Shown here: in pieces, positions 34,361 to 44,697 of the stretch
Numbering within the stretch: position 1 is the stretch's first letter
Layout of the letters: the number at the start of each line of letters is the position of its first letter
NCBI GenBank assembly: GCA_016195405.1
Contig: JACPZP010000008.1
Location: 1 to 64,000, forward strand
Reading direction: 5' to 3'
From: Planctomycetota bacterium
GTDB taxonomy: Bacteria > Planctomycetota > Planctomycetia > Gemmatales > Gemmataceae
DNA: 64,000 nucleotides
Made by a program: the position numbers and the translations under genes
Notes under the pieces: generated by a model
What the model was told of the DNA's origin: nothing
Database searches by the model: none
What the model saw: the letters and a program-made list of their open reading frames with translations, nothing else

Positions 34361-34675
34361 TCAGCGACCGCTGCTCGGTCCACGGGTCCGCTTCTCCATG
34401 GCCCTGTCGAACCGGGCGGCGAGAGCTAGAAATCGCACTCCCCAGCCGCTATTCAAGGAAATCTCTTGGAGACTTCCAGTCGGCGCAAAGAGCAATCGCA
34501 GATCGTTCAGCGTGGAGAGGTCTTCAGCCCGAAGCTTTGTTAGATGGGCGTCAACTTCAGCCTGGGCGTCCTCCACGCACTCGTATTTTGACCAAACGAC
34601 ATCCGTGGTTGGTTGTCTCAGGAATTCCACAACTTCCTCTAGAACTGCAATCGCCTCATCGAGGGAAAGGTCCAT
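34361..34675 (-). CDS. Small protein of unknown function
   Basis: A 104-residue acidic protein (MDLSLDEAIAVLEEVVEFLR; ECVEDAQAEVDAHLTKLRAE; LRLLFAPTGSLQEISLNSGW). ATG 34675 has GAAGG about 12 bases upstream. The second half, GSLQEISLNSGWGVRFLALAxxFD, reads like a recurring small family found in gene arrays of environmental bacteria, but I cannot name it. It is the first gene of a three-gene operon and starts 38 bases from the end of the first yjbQ fragment. Confidence 0.6.
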   Translation of the reverse strand: MDLSLDEAIAVLEEVVEFLRQPTTDVVWSKYECVEDAQAEVDAHLTKLRAEDLSTLNDLRLLFAPTGSLQEISLNSGWGVRFLALAARFDRAMEKRTRGPSSGR

Positions 34676-34712
34676 AGCTGCGACCGCCTTCTCGTGTTGA
34701 ACCGGATGTGTA

Positions 34713-34841
34713 CTACTCTTCGATCACCTTCACCAACACCCGTTTCGCCCGATAGCCATCGAACTCGCCGTAGAAAATCTGCTCCCATGGCCCGAATTCG
34801 AGCTTGCCATTGGTGACGGCGACGACGACTTCGCGGCCCAT
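34713..34841 (-). pseudogene. yjbQ: yjbQ fragment 1, C-terminal codons 99-140
   Basis: Encodes [20 protein letters not shown] through [14 protein letters not shown] and the stop. It differs from the intact copy at three residues (K109N, D112E, G139E). Homology ends abruptly at codon Met99, followed by unrelated bases. There is no start-proximal part, so no functional protein is expected. Confidence 0.85.
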
Positions 34842-34894
34842 CGACTGCGCACTAAACATGTGATGCTTGCGGATTCAGAGGAAATGCTCCCTTT

Positions 34895-35140
34895 CTATTG
34901 TTTGCGGGCGACGAAATCCAAATCCTCGTCACTTTCCTTCTGAAAGACCCAGCCCGCGCCGTCCACATCAAGCATGAAGCCTTCACTGGTGCCTAGCCAG
35001 CCCTCGGGCGATGCAAAGTCTTCAGGAACGCCCGGCAGACCGAGCACGAATACGACCACACCTTCGTTCCCAGCCCAGAGAATGCGATCTCCAGGCCTGA
35101 TTTCCTCCCCGGACTGGTAGTGGGTTGCGTAGAAGTTCAT
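34895..35140 (-). CDS. Small acidic protein, possible immunity-type cassette gene
   Basis: An 81-residue protein (MNFYATHYQSGEEIRPGDRI; WAGNEGVVVFVLGLPGVPED; GTSEGFMLDVDGAGWVFQKE; SDEDLDFVARKQ). The pattern GDRxxxxGxxGxVVFVLG..GFM..xxGxxxxxxExDEDLxxVxR recurs in small proteins that are often found in island or polymorphic-toxin immunity settings; I recall the pattern but not a named family. I start it at ATG 35140 because the longer frame runs into the second yjbQ fragment. It is flanked on both sides by yjbQ fragments, so it looks like a single-gene cassette. Low homology to anything with known function. Confidence 0.65.
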   Translation of the reverse strand: MNFYATHYQSGEEIRPGDRILWAGNEGVVVFVLGLPGVPEDFASPEGWLGTSEGFMLDVDGAGWVFQKESDEDLDFVARKQ

Positions 35141-35187
35141 GACACCACGTCGCTGGAGTATTGCATGCGTGTCCGCACAGCGTCCAT

Positions 35188-35445
35188 TTACTCCCCAATC
35201 ACCTTCACGAGCACCCGTTTCGCCCGATAGCCGTCGAACTCGCCGTAGAAAATCTGCTCCCACGGTCCGAAGTCGAGTTTGCCTTTGGTAATGGCGACGA
35301 CGACTTCGCGGCCCATGATTTGGCGCTTCAGGTGGGCATCGGCGTTATCCTCGCCGGTGCGGTTATGGTGGTAGACGTTGGGATCGGGGTTGAACGGGGC
35401 CAATTCCTCCAGCCATTTGCCGAAGTCGTGGTGTAGGCCGGAGTT
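35188..35445 (-). pseudogene. yjbQ: yjbQ fragment 2, C-terminal codons 57-140
   Basis: Encodes [20 protein letters not shown], the [20 protein letters not shown] block and the C-terminus [10 protein letters not shown]. Against the intact copy at 36967-37389 I count about two dozen base differences over some 257 aligned bases but only one residue change (V107I). The 5' third is missing; the upstream sequence (TPNALN) is unrelated. Confidence 0.9.
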
Positions 35446-35612
35446 CAAGGCGTTGGGTGTTGCTGCCCGCCGTACTATTCGACGATCTTGCAGCTGAGCA
35501 ATTTCACGCCGTTCTGGATTCGGGTTCGCTGGTGCGAAGGCTTTCGCGTTCTTGCTCTCCCTTCTAGGTACTAACGCGTGTAAGAGCAGCAAACTTGGGA
35601 CCTTTAATGTGG

Positions 35613-35903
35613 TCACGCCTTGGGTTCGAAGGAGAAGAGGTACTCGCTGCCGTCCTCAATCCAAATGCCAACGCAAGTCCCGCCGAGGTCTGCCCATTTG
35701 GCGCGCACGCTAGCATTTGAATGGGCGCTATTTATGCCTTCGAACCAGTGCTTGTGAGCCTTGCCGACAATGAGATATGGGCCTGCACCGCCAGCGATTT
35801 CCAAGACCATTTCCTTCTTACCGTTACGGACTAGCACCGTCCCATCTAACGAAGCAACTCCGTCGGGTCCACGGAACAGAAAGTCGACTTTGATCGGTTT
35901 CAT
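35613..35903 (-). CDS. Small protein of unknown function
   Basis: A 96-residue protein with alternating beta pattern ([60 protein letters not shown]). ATG 35903 has GAGGG 4 bases upstream. No signal peptide or membrane helix. It is flanked by yjbQ fragments 2 and 3 and so forms another single-gene cassette. No family was recognised; a small single-domain beta sandwich is likely from the pattern. Confidence 0.65.
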   Translation of the reverse strand: MKPIKVDFLFRGPDGVASLDGTVLVRNGKKEMVLEIAGGAGPYLIVGKAHKHWFEGINSAHSNASVRAKWADLGGTCVGIWIEDGSEYLFSFEPKA

Positions 35904-36069
35904 GTTTCCCTCTTGAGTTAGGCAAGAGATACGGTTGACACGTGTGGCTGACCGTGCTCTGGGCCAGGTCGATACAATGTTGTAGGGAAAATAGGTCGTG
36001 TGAGTACAAAGAACGGAGCAACTGAGTAATGGCTAGAATCATCAAACACGGGATCGACAGATTATGGTT

Positions 36070-36166
36070 GGGATTGAACGGGGCCAGCTTTTCCAGCCAT
36101 TTGCCGAAGTCGTGGTGCAGGCCGGATTCATTGTCGTTGATGAAAACGCTGTCGGTGATGTGCATA
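36070..36166 (-). pseudogene. yjbQ: yjbQ fragment 3, middle codons 44-75
   Basis: Encodes [20 protein letters not shown] then [12 protein letters not shown]. The left break, at GGATTGAACGGGGCC, is the same position as in fragment 5 (codon about 75); the right break is at codon Met44. Confidence 0.85.
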
Positions 36167-36238
36167 CAAGCATATGGTAACGGCTACCACATCCCACATG
36201 GGTTCATGCTGCCTGGGGTCCGGGAAATTAAGCTAGGC

Positions 36239-36910
36239 CTACTCTCGTATACGGGAAAAGTGCGCTTTGAGAAAATCAAAGGCGACATCAGGAGATGGTA
36301 TTAGGTTGAACACAGCCTCCATCATGACGTATGCCGTTTTACAGGACCATTCCGCCAGTTGTTTGGTCATCAGCAGATTAAACCACGAGGCCATGTCACC
36401 CACCCTGCGAGCCAAGCCACGTTGCTGAAGCGCGTAAATGAACTTCGGCCAACGGTTCTCCGGGACAAAAGCGCCGTCAACGTATGCACCATCGAAATTG
36501 TCTCGCGGCTTGAGATGCACAATTGCGTCCCGGAGCTTGAAGAGCATTGCAAAGTCTTGATAGGGCGGCTGTCCCTTTTCGAACATTTTGCCGCCAAGGA
36601 CTTGTGACGCCATCAGGTACTTGAGGAGCGTTGAGCCATGCGACTGCTCAATTTCAGCCATCGCATCGGCAAAGGCTGAGATGTTAGGCGAAATGGGCGC
36701 GCCGAACTGCTCATGTTTCAGCTTTTCCATTGAGGCGTACTCGCCAAGCTCGTTGATGAATGCCTCAGCGGATGCCGCCGCCAGTAGCACGGCGATGATG
36801 GCATCGGGAGGCCAAATTTCTGGATTCGCTTCGACAGCTTTGACCGTACGATCACGCGCCTCCCGGGCAAGTTGCAGAACCAGATTGTAATGAAGCATGA
36901 TTCCAGGCAT
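36239..36910 (-). CDS. HEPN-like protein with RX4H motif
   Basis: A 223-residue all-helical protein. LFKLRDAIVHLKPRD contains Arg-x4-His, the catalytic motif of HEPN RNases, preceded by helices typical of the fold (IIAVLLAAASAEAFINELGE, with Glu/Asn on one face, and MLHYNLVLQLAREARDRTVK). HEPN proteins act as toxins, abortive-infection RNases or RNA-processing factors, usually controlled by a paired MNT-type or other antitoxin; none is adjacent here. ATG 36910 is the first start; ATG 36898 is also possible, neither with a strong ribosome site. It is flanked by yjbQ fragment 3 and the intact yjbQ. Confidence 0.65.
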   Translation of the reverse strand: MPGIMLHYNLVLQLAREARDRTVKAVEANPEIWPPDAIIAVLLAAASAEAFINELGEYASMEKLKHEQFGAPISPNISAFADAMAEIEQSHGSTLLKYLMASQVLGGKMFEKGQPPYQDFAMLFKLRDAIVHLKPRDNFDGAYVDGAFVPENRWPKFIYALQQRGLARRVGDMASWFNLLMTKQLAEWSCKTAYVMMEAVFNLIPSPDVAFDFLKAHFSRIRE

Positions 36911-36966
36911 GACGCATGTGCTGACGAGTTAGTTTTTCTTAAAGACACATCCTCGCCCAACCGGAT

Positions 36967-37389
<423 letters not shown>

Positions 37390-37596
37390 TAGGTTATTCT
37401 ACGGCCCGGTCGGTTGTGAAAGCCGCCCAATGATGGACACCGATGACCACTTTGGGTCAGGGTAGGACCTTTCAATGGGTGAATGCGGTGAGCAGGGGGC
37501 AGCACGTCCGGGTTTTTTGAATACAACCCCTGAGCTAGAAGAGCCCATGCTTGATCCTATGGGAGCGCCGTGGTAAACGGATGGTAAGAGGTTCAG

Positions 37597-37974
37597 ATGA
37601 AACGCTTGAAGTGGGTCGCGTGCATTTTGCTTTTGGCTGTGGCAGGCTACTTTGGAGCCGTCGGCGTGGTCTGGTTGACGCGTCCGACGCCAGGGCTCAC
37701 GGAGGAGAACGCACGCCTGTTGCGACGTGGAATGACACTTCAAGAGGTTAACGCGCTGTTCTCCTCGGTAGGAATCCTGACGGAGAAGGCTGAGCGTTTT
37801 TATGTTTGGCATGGCACCGACACCAAGAGAATCCTGCTCGTGCAGCTGAACTTCGACGAATACGATCGTCTCATTAGAGCTCATCTGGCATCATTTGACA
37901 GAGGCTTTCACTCCTATCCGATTAGTATCGACAAGTCTCTGCTCGATACCATACGCGGCTGGTTTCGGCTATGA
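37597..37974 (+). CDS. Membrane-anchored BamE/SmpA-like small protein
   Basis: A 125-residue protein with an N-terminal signal or anchor ([20 protein letters not shown]) and a segment [20 protein letters not shown] then LFSSVG, which matches the start of BamE/SmpA-like domains (IxxGMTxxEVxxLxG). The rest is a beta-rich domain ([20 protein letters not shown]). The RBS is weak (AGAGG 8 bases upstream). It is the only plus-strand gene of the island and sits between the intact yjbQ and yjbQ fragment 5. Its end runs within 14 bases of fragment 5. Confidence 0.7.
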   Translation: MKRLKWVACILLLAVAGYFGAVGVVWLTRPTPGLTEENARLLRRGMTLQEVNALFSSVGILTEKAERFYVWHGTDTKRILLVQLNFDEYDRLIRAHLASFDRGFHSYPISIDKSLLDTIRGWFRL

Positions 37975-37987
37975 AAAAGGCACGGAT

Positions 37988-38209
37988 CGGATTGAACGGG
38001 GCCACTTCCAGCCATTTGCCGAAGTCGTGGTGCAGGCCGGATTCGTTGTCGTTGATGAAGACGCTGGCGGTTATGTGCATCGAGTTGACGAGGACGATGC
38101 CTTCCAGCACGCCGCTTTTCTTGAGGGCCGCCTCGACCTCCGGCGTGATGTTGCGGAAGGCCATCTTGGAGGGGATGTTGAAGGTCAGGTATTCGGTGTG
38201 GGATTTCAT
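37988..38209 (-). pseudogene. yjbQ: yjbQ fragment 5, N-terminal codons 1-75
   Basis: Encodes [20 protein letters not shown] through [15 protein letters not shown], with one codon lost in WLEELAP. Compared with the intact copy the changes V29L and Q35L are seen. The left break at GGATTGAACGGGGCC is the same point as fragment 3. The start codon (38207-38209) is followed 7 bases further by a 7-bp-unit palindrome. Confidence 0.88.
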
Positions 38210-38216
38210 GAGATTC

Positions 38217-38304
38217 GTCCGTGGTCCGTGGTCCGTGGTCAGTTGTCCGTTGTCCGTTGGCTGCCAACGAACAACGGGCCACGGACGACGGACATCCGTT
38301 GTCA
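38217..38304. repeat. Palindrome of 7-bp units (GTCCGTK/GTCAGTT)
   Basis: Left half: GTCCGTG three times (38217-38237), GTCAGTT (38238-38244), GTCCGTT twice (38245-38258). After GGCTGCC the right half returns as the complement (AACGAAC, AACGGGC, CACGGAC, GACGGAC). It lies between yjbQ fragment 5 and the HTH gene, whose TGA stop (38302-38304) is the edge of the repeat. Other copies: 57365-57445 and 58430-58493. Confidence 0.8.
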
Positions 38305-38790
38305 CCCCGTTTTTTTTTGTTGGACGCTTGCGGCTATATGAAGCGTGTAGCCGATGCGATTGAGCGCTTCGTTCAAGGTGGACAGGGCCAGGTCGTTGCC
38401 ACCGTCAAGGATTTTCTCGAGCTTGTGTTTGGCTAGGCCTGTAGCCTTGCAGAATCGGTCCGAGGAGGAACCGAATCGCTCGCGAATTAAGTCCTCCAAC
38501 TCATCAATGAGATCCGGCGGCCGCGCGAAGCCTTTTTCAATCGCCAAACGGCTGCTCAAGTCTTGGGCGATGCGATAAGGAATAGTGCGAATGAAGGCGC
38601 GCGGGGCCAAACCGCGCTTCCGATAGAAGTCAGGCACTGCATGCGTCCAAAAGTTATCATAGGCGTCCCAATCGTCCGTTTCGCGCCGCCGCCGTCGAAT
38701 GCGCGCAACAAGCTTCCGCTCTTCCGCATCAAGGCGATCCAAGCTCCAGGTCCGCCCCTGGATATCGGTATACTCGTCAGGTTTTTTCAC
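38302..38790 (-). CDS. HTH (XRE-like) protein, possible antitoxin
   Basis: A 162-residue protein from GTG 38790, with GGAG 10 bases upstream. The C-terminal half contains an XRE-type helix-turn-helix: [20 protein letters not shown] then [20 protein letters not shown], the usual form of antitoxin and Cro-like repressors. The N-terminal half is basic and helical ([20 protein letters not shown]). Its start overlaps the stop of the 67-residue gene upstream (GTGA), so the two are translationally coupled. Small gene plus HTH gene resembles toxin-antitoxin order. The C-terminal end abuts a palindromic repeat (KKTG then stop), so the native tail may have been cut. Confidence 0.78.
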   Translation of the reverse strand: MKKPDEYTDIQGRTWSLDRLDAEERKLVARIRRRRRETDDWDAYDNFWTHAVPDFYRKRGLAPRAFIRTIPYRIAQDLSSRLAIEKGFARPPDLIDELEDLIRERFGSSSDRFCKATGLAKHKLEKILDGGNDLALSTLNEALNRIGYTLHIAASVQQKKTG

Positions 38791-38990
38791 GGCTCGCTCT
38801 CCACAAACTCGACAAGTCCCGCAATGCTCAAGTAGATTGCTTTTTGCCGGAACTTTATGCACGCCCTACGCAGAATCGCCCGCAAGCGGTCTAAATTGCT
38901 TCTCGGTAAAGCGACCAAGTATCTACGTGAGTGATCCCGAACAACTGTCTCTGTCTCCGAGTCAATAAACCAGCCTTCGAATAGCGACAT
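38787..38990 (-). CDS. Small protein coupled to the HTH gene, possible toxin-like partner
   Basis: A 67-residue protein (MSLFEGWFIDSETETVVRDH; RRYLVALPRSNLDRLRAILR). The stop overlaps the GTG start of the HTH gene (GTGA). ATG 38990 is the first Met after a short upstream frame that runs into the aceE end. The N-terminal half is beta-like and the second half has basic helices. It does not match RelE, HigB or HicA in any motif I can see, so toxin-like is a guess from the operon order alone. Confidence 0.6.
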   Translation of the reverse strand: MSLFEGWFIDSETETVVRDHSRRYLVALPRSNLDRLRAILRRACIKFRQKAIYLSIAGLVEFVESEP

Positions 38991-39015
38991 TGCTCGACTG
39001 CCGCCGCGCGTCAAT

Positions 39016-41724
39016 TCACGCGATCGCAGGATCAACGCTTTCCGGGTTAATCCCCAACTCTTTGATCGCCCGTTCCACTTTTTCCGTGCGAATCTCGCCG
39101 CGTTTGGCGAGTTCGCTGAGCGCCGTCAGGGCGACGAATTCGGCGTCGATTTCGAAATGCCGCCGCAGGGCCGCGCGGGTGTCGCTGCGGCCAAAGCCGT
39201 CGGTGCCGAGCGGGATGAAGTTGCCCGGCAGCCAGCGGGCGATCATTTCCTGGTTGGACTTCATGTAGTCGCTGACCGCGACGAAAACGCCCTTTTCTCC
39301 AGCCAACGTCGTTTCCAGGTGGCTCTTCCGGGTGGGCGCGGTCGGGTGCAGGCGATTCCAGCGCTCGCATTCCAGGGCCTCTTTGCGCAGCTCATTGTAG
39401 CTGGTCACGCTCCAGACATCGGCGGCGACATCGAACTTTTCGGCCAGGATTTCTTGCGCGCGCAGGGCTTCGTGAAAGATCGAGCCGCTGCCGAGTAGGT
39501 GAATCTTGGTTTTGGCGCCTTTTGGACTCTTGAGCGCCGATGGCCGGAACTTGTACATGCCTCGAAGCACTCCCTCGCGCGCGCCTTCAGGCATCGGCTC
39601 CATCGGATAGTTCTCATTCGCCAACGTCAGGTAATACACGATGCTCTCGCCCTTCTCGTACATGCGGCGGATGCCGTCTTGGACGATCAAAGCGATTTCG
39701 AAGGCGAACGCCGGATCGTACGCCTTCAGGTTCGGAATCGTGGACCCCAAAACGTGGCTGTGGCCGTCTTGATGTTGCAAGCCTTCGCCGTTGAGCGTCG
39801 TGCGTCCCGCGGTGCCGCCCAAGAGAAAGCCACGCGCCCGGCTGTCGGCGGCGGCCCAGGCTAAATCGCCCGTGCGTTGGAAGCCGAACATCGAGTAGAA
39901 GATATAGAACGGGATCATCGGCACGCCGAGGTTGGCATAGGCGGTGCCGGCGGCGATGAACGACGACATTGAGCCGGCTTCGGTGATGCCTTCCTCGATG
40001 ATCTGACCGTTGAGCGCTTCGCGGTAGCCCGTCAGCGTGGCGAAATCGACCGGCTCGTAAAGCTGGCCGACGCTCGAGTAGATGCCATATTGCGTGAACA
40101 TTCCTTCCATGCCGAAAGTCCGCGCCTCGTCGGGGATGATCGGCACAATGAACTTGGCCAGGTCGCCGTCGTGCATCAGTCTGCGTAAGAGATCGACGAA
40201 AACCATCGTGGTCGAGACCGCCCGGCCGCCGCTGCCCTTGAAGAACGGCTCGATCAGCTTGTCGCCGGGCGCTTTGAGCGGCGGACATTTCACGACACGC
40301 GCGGGAAGGTAGCCGCCCAGGGCCTTGCGGTGATCGTGCAGATACTTGATCTCGGGAGCGTCGTCGGGCGGTTTGAAGAAAGGCGCCGATTTAACCTGTC
40401 CGTCGGGAATGGGAAGGTTGAAGCGCTTGCGAAACACATCCAACGTCTCCTCAGCCATTTTTTTCTGCTGATGGGCGATGTTGCGGCCCTCGGCGGATTC
40501 GCCCAGCCCATAGCCCTTTACGGTGTGGGCGAGGATGACCGTGGGCGAGCCTTTGAGGTCAATGGCGGCTTTGTACGCGGCGTAGACTTTGATCGGATCG
40601 TGTCCGCCGCGGCCGAGCTTCGTGAGTTCCTCGTCGGAGAGATGCTCGACGCGCTCTAACAGCTCCGGATACTTGCCGAAGAAGTGCTCACGGATGTACG
40701 CGCCCGACTCGACGCTATAACGCTGATAGTCGCCGTCGACGGCTTCGCCCATGCGTTTGACGAGCAGGCCGTCGTGATCTTGACCGAGCAACGGATCCCA
40801 GGATGATCCCCAGATGACTTTGATGACGTTCCAACCGGCGCCGCGAAAGGCCGCTTCCAGTTCTTGGATGATTTTGCCGTTGCCACGAACGGGGCCGTCG
40901 AGGCGCTGCAAGTTGCAGTTGACGACGAAGATGAGGTTGTCGAGCTTTTCGCGTGAGGCCAGGGTCAAGGCGCCGAGTGATTCTGGCTCGTCGGTTTCGC
41001 CGTCGCCGATGAACGCCCAAACGTGCTGTTTCGACGTGTCCTTGAGGCCGCGATGCTCCATGTAGTGAAGGAAGCGGGCGTGGTAGATGGCGAGGATCGG
41101 TCCCAGGCCCATCGACACGGTTGGAAATTGCCAGTAATCGGGCATGAGCCAGGGATGCGGGTACGACGACAGACCATGGCCGTCAGCCAGATCGCGACGG
41201 AAGTTCTCCAAGCGCTTTTGTGCGAAGCGGCCTTCGAGAAAGGATCGCGCGTAGATGCCGGGCGTCGAGTGGCCCTGGAAGTAGATCATATCGGGGCCGC
41301 CGGGGGCATCGGGGCCGCGGAAAAAGTGGTTGAAGCCGATCTCGTACAAGGTGGCCAGGGATGCGTAAGTGGCGATGTGGCCGCCGATGCCGGGCGACTT
41401 GTGGTTTGCCTGCACGACCATGGCCATGGCGTTCCAGCGAGCCAAGCTTTTGATGCGGCGTTCGAGATCGCGGTCGCCGGGAAACGGCGTTTGGCGTTCG
41501 ACGGGAATGGTGTTGACGTAGGGCGTATTGACGTTGAAGACGTCGATGCCGTTGCGGGCCGCCTTCGCTTTGAGTTCGCCGATCAAAAAGCGGGCGCGTT
41601 CCGGGCCTTCGGTCAGCATGACGCCGGTGAGGGAGTCGAGCCATTCCTTGGTTTCGGCGGCGTCGATATCGCCGTTTTCGATCGCGCCGTTTCCGGTGGC
41701 GCCATATTGGCCGTTTTTTAACAT
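39016..41724 (-). CDS. aceE: Pyruvate dehydrogenase E1 component, homodimeric type
   Basis: A 902-residue AceE that decarboxylates pyruvate and passes the acetyl group to the lipoyl domain of AceF. Motifs: NHKSPGIGGHIATYASLATL, the thiamine-diphosphate motif GDGETDEPES..NCNLQRLDG, GQDHDGLLVKRMGEAVDGDY, and the C-terminal E1 block LGTDGFGRSDTRAALRRHFE. ATG 41724 has GAGG 8 bases upstream; an in-frame ATG at 41760 would add 12 charged residues. The enzyme is slightly longer than E. coli AceE (887). AceF and Lpd are not next to it. The gene is the first marker of ordinary chromosome to the right of the island. Confidence 0.96.
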   Translation of the reverse strand: MLKNGQYGATGNGAIENGDIDAAETKEWLDSLTGVMLTEGPERARFLIGELKAKAARNGIDVFNVNTPYVNTIPVERQTPFPGDRDLERRIKSLARWNAMAMVVQANHKSPGIGGHIATYASLATLYEIGFNHFFRGPDAPGGPDMIYFQGHSTPGIYARSFLEGRFAQKRLENFRRDLADGHGLSSYPHPWLMPDYWQFPTVSMGLGPILAIYHARFLHYMEHRGLKDTSKQHVWAFIGDGETDEPESLGALTLASREKLDNLIFVVNCNLQRLDGPVRGNGKIIQELEAAFRGAGWNVIKVIWGSSWDPLLGQDHDGLLVKRMGEAVDGDYQRYSVESGAYIREHFFGKYPELLERVEHLSDEELTKLGRGGHDPIKVYAAYKAAIDLKGSPTVILAHTVKGYGLGESAEGRNIAHQQKKMAEETLDVFRKRFNLPIPDGQVKSAPFFKPPDDAPEIKYLHDHRKALGGYLPARVVKCPPLKAPGDKLIEPFFKGSGGRAVSTTMVFVDLLRRLMHDGDLAKFIVPIIPDEARTFGMEGMFTQYGIYSSVGQLYEPVDFATLTGYREALNGQIIEEGITEAGSMSSFIAAGTAYANLGVPMIPFYIFYSMFGFQRTGDLAWAAADSRARGFLLGGTAGRTTLNGEGLQHQDGHSHVLGSTIPNLKAYDPAFAFEIALIVQDGIRRMYEKGESIVYYLTLANENYPMEPMPEGAREGVLRGMYKFRPSALKSPKGAKTKIHLLGSGSIFHEALRAQEILAEKFDVAADVWSVTSYNELRKEALECERWNRLHPTAPTRKSHLETTLAGEKGVFVAVSDYMKSNQEMIARWLPGNFIPLGTDGFGRSDTRAALRRHFEIDAEFVALTALSELAKRGEIRTEKVERAIKELGINPESVDPAIA

Positions 41725-41793
41725 CGTGTGTTCCTCACTTTCTTCGGTGCTTTCTTTCATTCTAGCGCACCAGACGCAGTCAATGCTCGAGGT

Positions 41794-41900
41794 GAACCAC
41801 AGAGACCCAGAGACACAGAGAAGAGTTCAGGAAAAAGATTGGAATCCCAAACCTGTTTCTAACGAATTCTTCTCTGTGCCTCTGCGTCTCTGCGGTTCGC
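41794..41900. repeat. CACAGAGAC-type palindromic repeat
   Basis: The left arm (GAACCACAGAGACCCAGAGA, 41794 onward to about 41826) and right arm (from about 41869: CTTCTCTGTGCCTCTGCGTC to TCTGCGGTTC at 41900) are inverted repeats with a few mismatches around a 40-base interior. It lies upstream of aceE on the minus strand. It is a single copy here; planctomycete genomes often carry many such copies, as I recall from other sequences. Confidence 0.7.
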
Positions 41901-41978
41901 AACGCTCCGGCTCACGAAAGCAGAATCTTGACAACAGGATTTTTGGCGAATAATCTCAATCTTGATCCAAACACTCAC

Positions 41979-42004
41979 AAGGAGGTGACCAGGAGGTGAA
42001 AGCC
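41979..42004 (+). promoter_or_regulatory. Doubled Shine-Dalgarno region
   Basis: AAGGAGGTGA at 41979-41988 and AGGAGGTG at 41991-41998 stand in tandem before ATG 42005. Either alone would be a very strong ribosome site; the second is 6-8 bases from the ATG and fixes the start. Confidence 0.75.
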
Positions 42005-42490
42005 ATGCCCGTCTGGCTGAGCGCGTTCCTGATTGCCCTGGTGGCCGCATCGCTAGTGGAATACTGGGCACATCGGGCGATGCATTCCTTTCTTTTGAAG
42101 AAAAAGCACGTATTGCACCACAAGGAAGGCGGCGCCCAGGGATGGTTCTGGGAATTCGTCGATTACGTCGTCGGCGCCTGTTTCCTGTTGCCGGCCGGGT
42201 TCATCTATTCCGTGGAGGCGGGCGTCGGATTCGCCGCGGGCGCCCTGGCCTATGCCGCGTTTGCCGCCTACTCGCATCAGCTGCAGCACGAGCGCCCCGA
42301 ACTCTGCTTTTGGATGGTCCGGCCCGTGCACCAGATTCACCACGGCGAGCAGATGTGGCGGCACAACTTCGGCATCGGCGTGGATGTCTGGGATCGCGTC
42401 TTCGGCACGTATAAAAAAGTGGAATGGGTCAGTCCCCAACCGGGTTCTCACTCCTCGCTTTGGCAATTCTTTCGGATCAAGTGGGTTTGA
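42005..42490 (+). CDS. Fatty acid hydroxylase/sterol desaturase family protein
   Basis: A 161-residue membrane di-iron protein. The His clusters EYWAHRAMHS, KHVLHHKEGG, HQLQHERPE and VHQIHHGEQMWRHNFG match the eight-His pattern of the FA_hydroxylase superfamily. Two to three hydrophobic segments (AFLIALVAASLVEYW; VVGACFLLPAGFIYS; AGALAYAAFAAYS) place it in the membrane. The family hydroxylates or desaturates lipids or carotenoids; the short size resembles beta-carotene hydroxylase or fatty acid hydroxylase fragments. ATG 42005 is chosen because a strong ribosome site is 6-8 bases away; a GTG at 41996 is the alternative. It is divergent from aceE. The substrate is unknown. Confidence 0.85.
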   Translation: MPVWLSAFLIALVAASLVEYWAHRAMHSFLLKKKHVLHHKEGGAQGWFWEFVDYVVGACFLLPAGFIYSVEAGVGFAAGALAYAAFAAYSHQLQHERPELCFWMVRPVHQIHHGEQMWRHNFGIGVDVWDRVFGTYKKVEWVSPQPGSHSSLWQFFRIKWV

Positions 42491-42675
42491 CGCGAAACCG
42501 CCAAGCACCGGCAAAGACGCAGCATGGATTCGGACTGATTCCATGGATTGCGTCGCGTGGCTCGCTCGGCGGTTTCGCGCGCCGGTTCATTCCGCCCTTC
42601 CCGCACGGGGCACAATCCGGTAACTTAGGGACATCCGGATACTCGTAAATTCTCATTTCTTTTCTCGGCGGGACC

Positions 42676-44610
<1,935 letters not shown>

Positions 44611-44623
44611 CGCACTCATCGGT

Positions 44624-44646
44624 CGCCTGCGGCTCCCCGCTAAACG
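44624..44646. repeat. Single arm of a GTTTAGC-family repeat
   Basis: GCCTGCGGCTCCCCGCTAAACG matches the right arm of the element at 30433-30490 (CGCCGCTGGCTCCCCGCTAAAC) apart from small changes. No left arm is present, so this is a half element between the sigma-54 activator and mfd. Confidence 0.65.
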
Positions 44647-44697
44647 CTGGCAGCTTGTGCGCCAGGTCCATTATCCCATCGTGTACAATTACCGTGT

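Noticed and set aside
35141-35263. N-terminal extension of the 81-residue cassette gene
   Set aside because: It runs antiparallel into codons of yjbQ fragment 2 in another frame and matches nothing.
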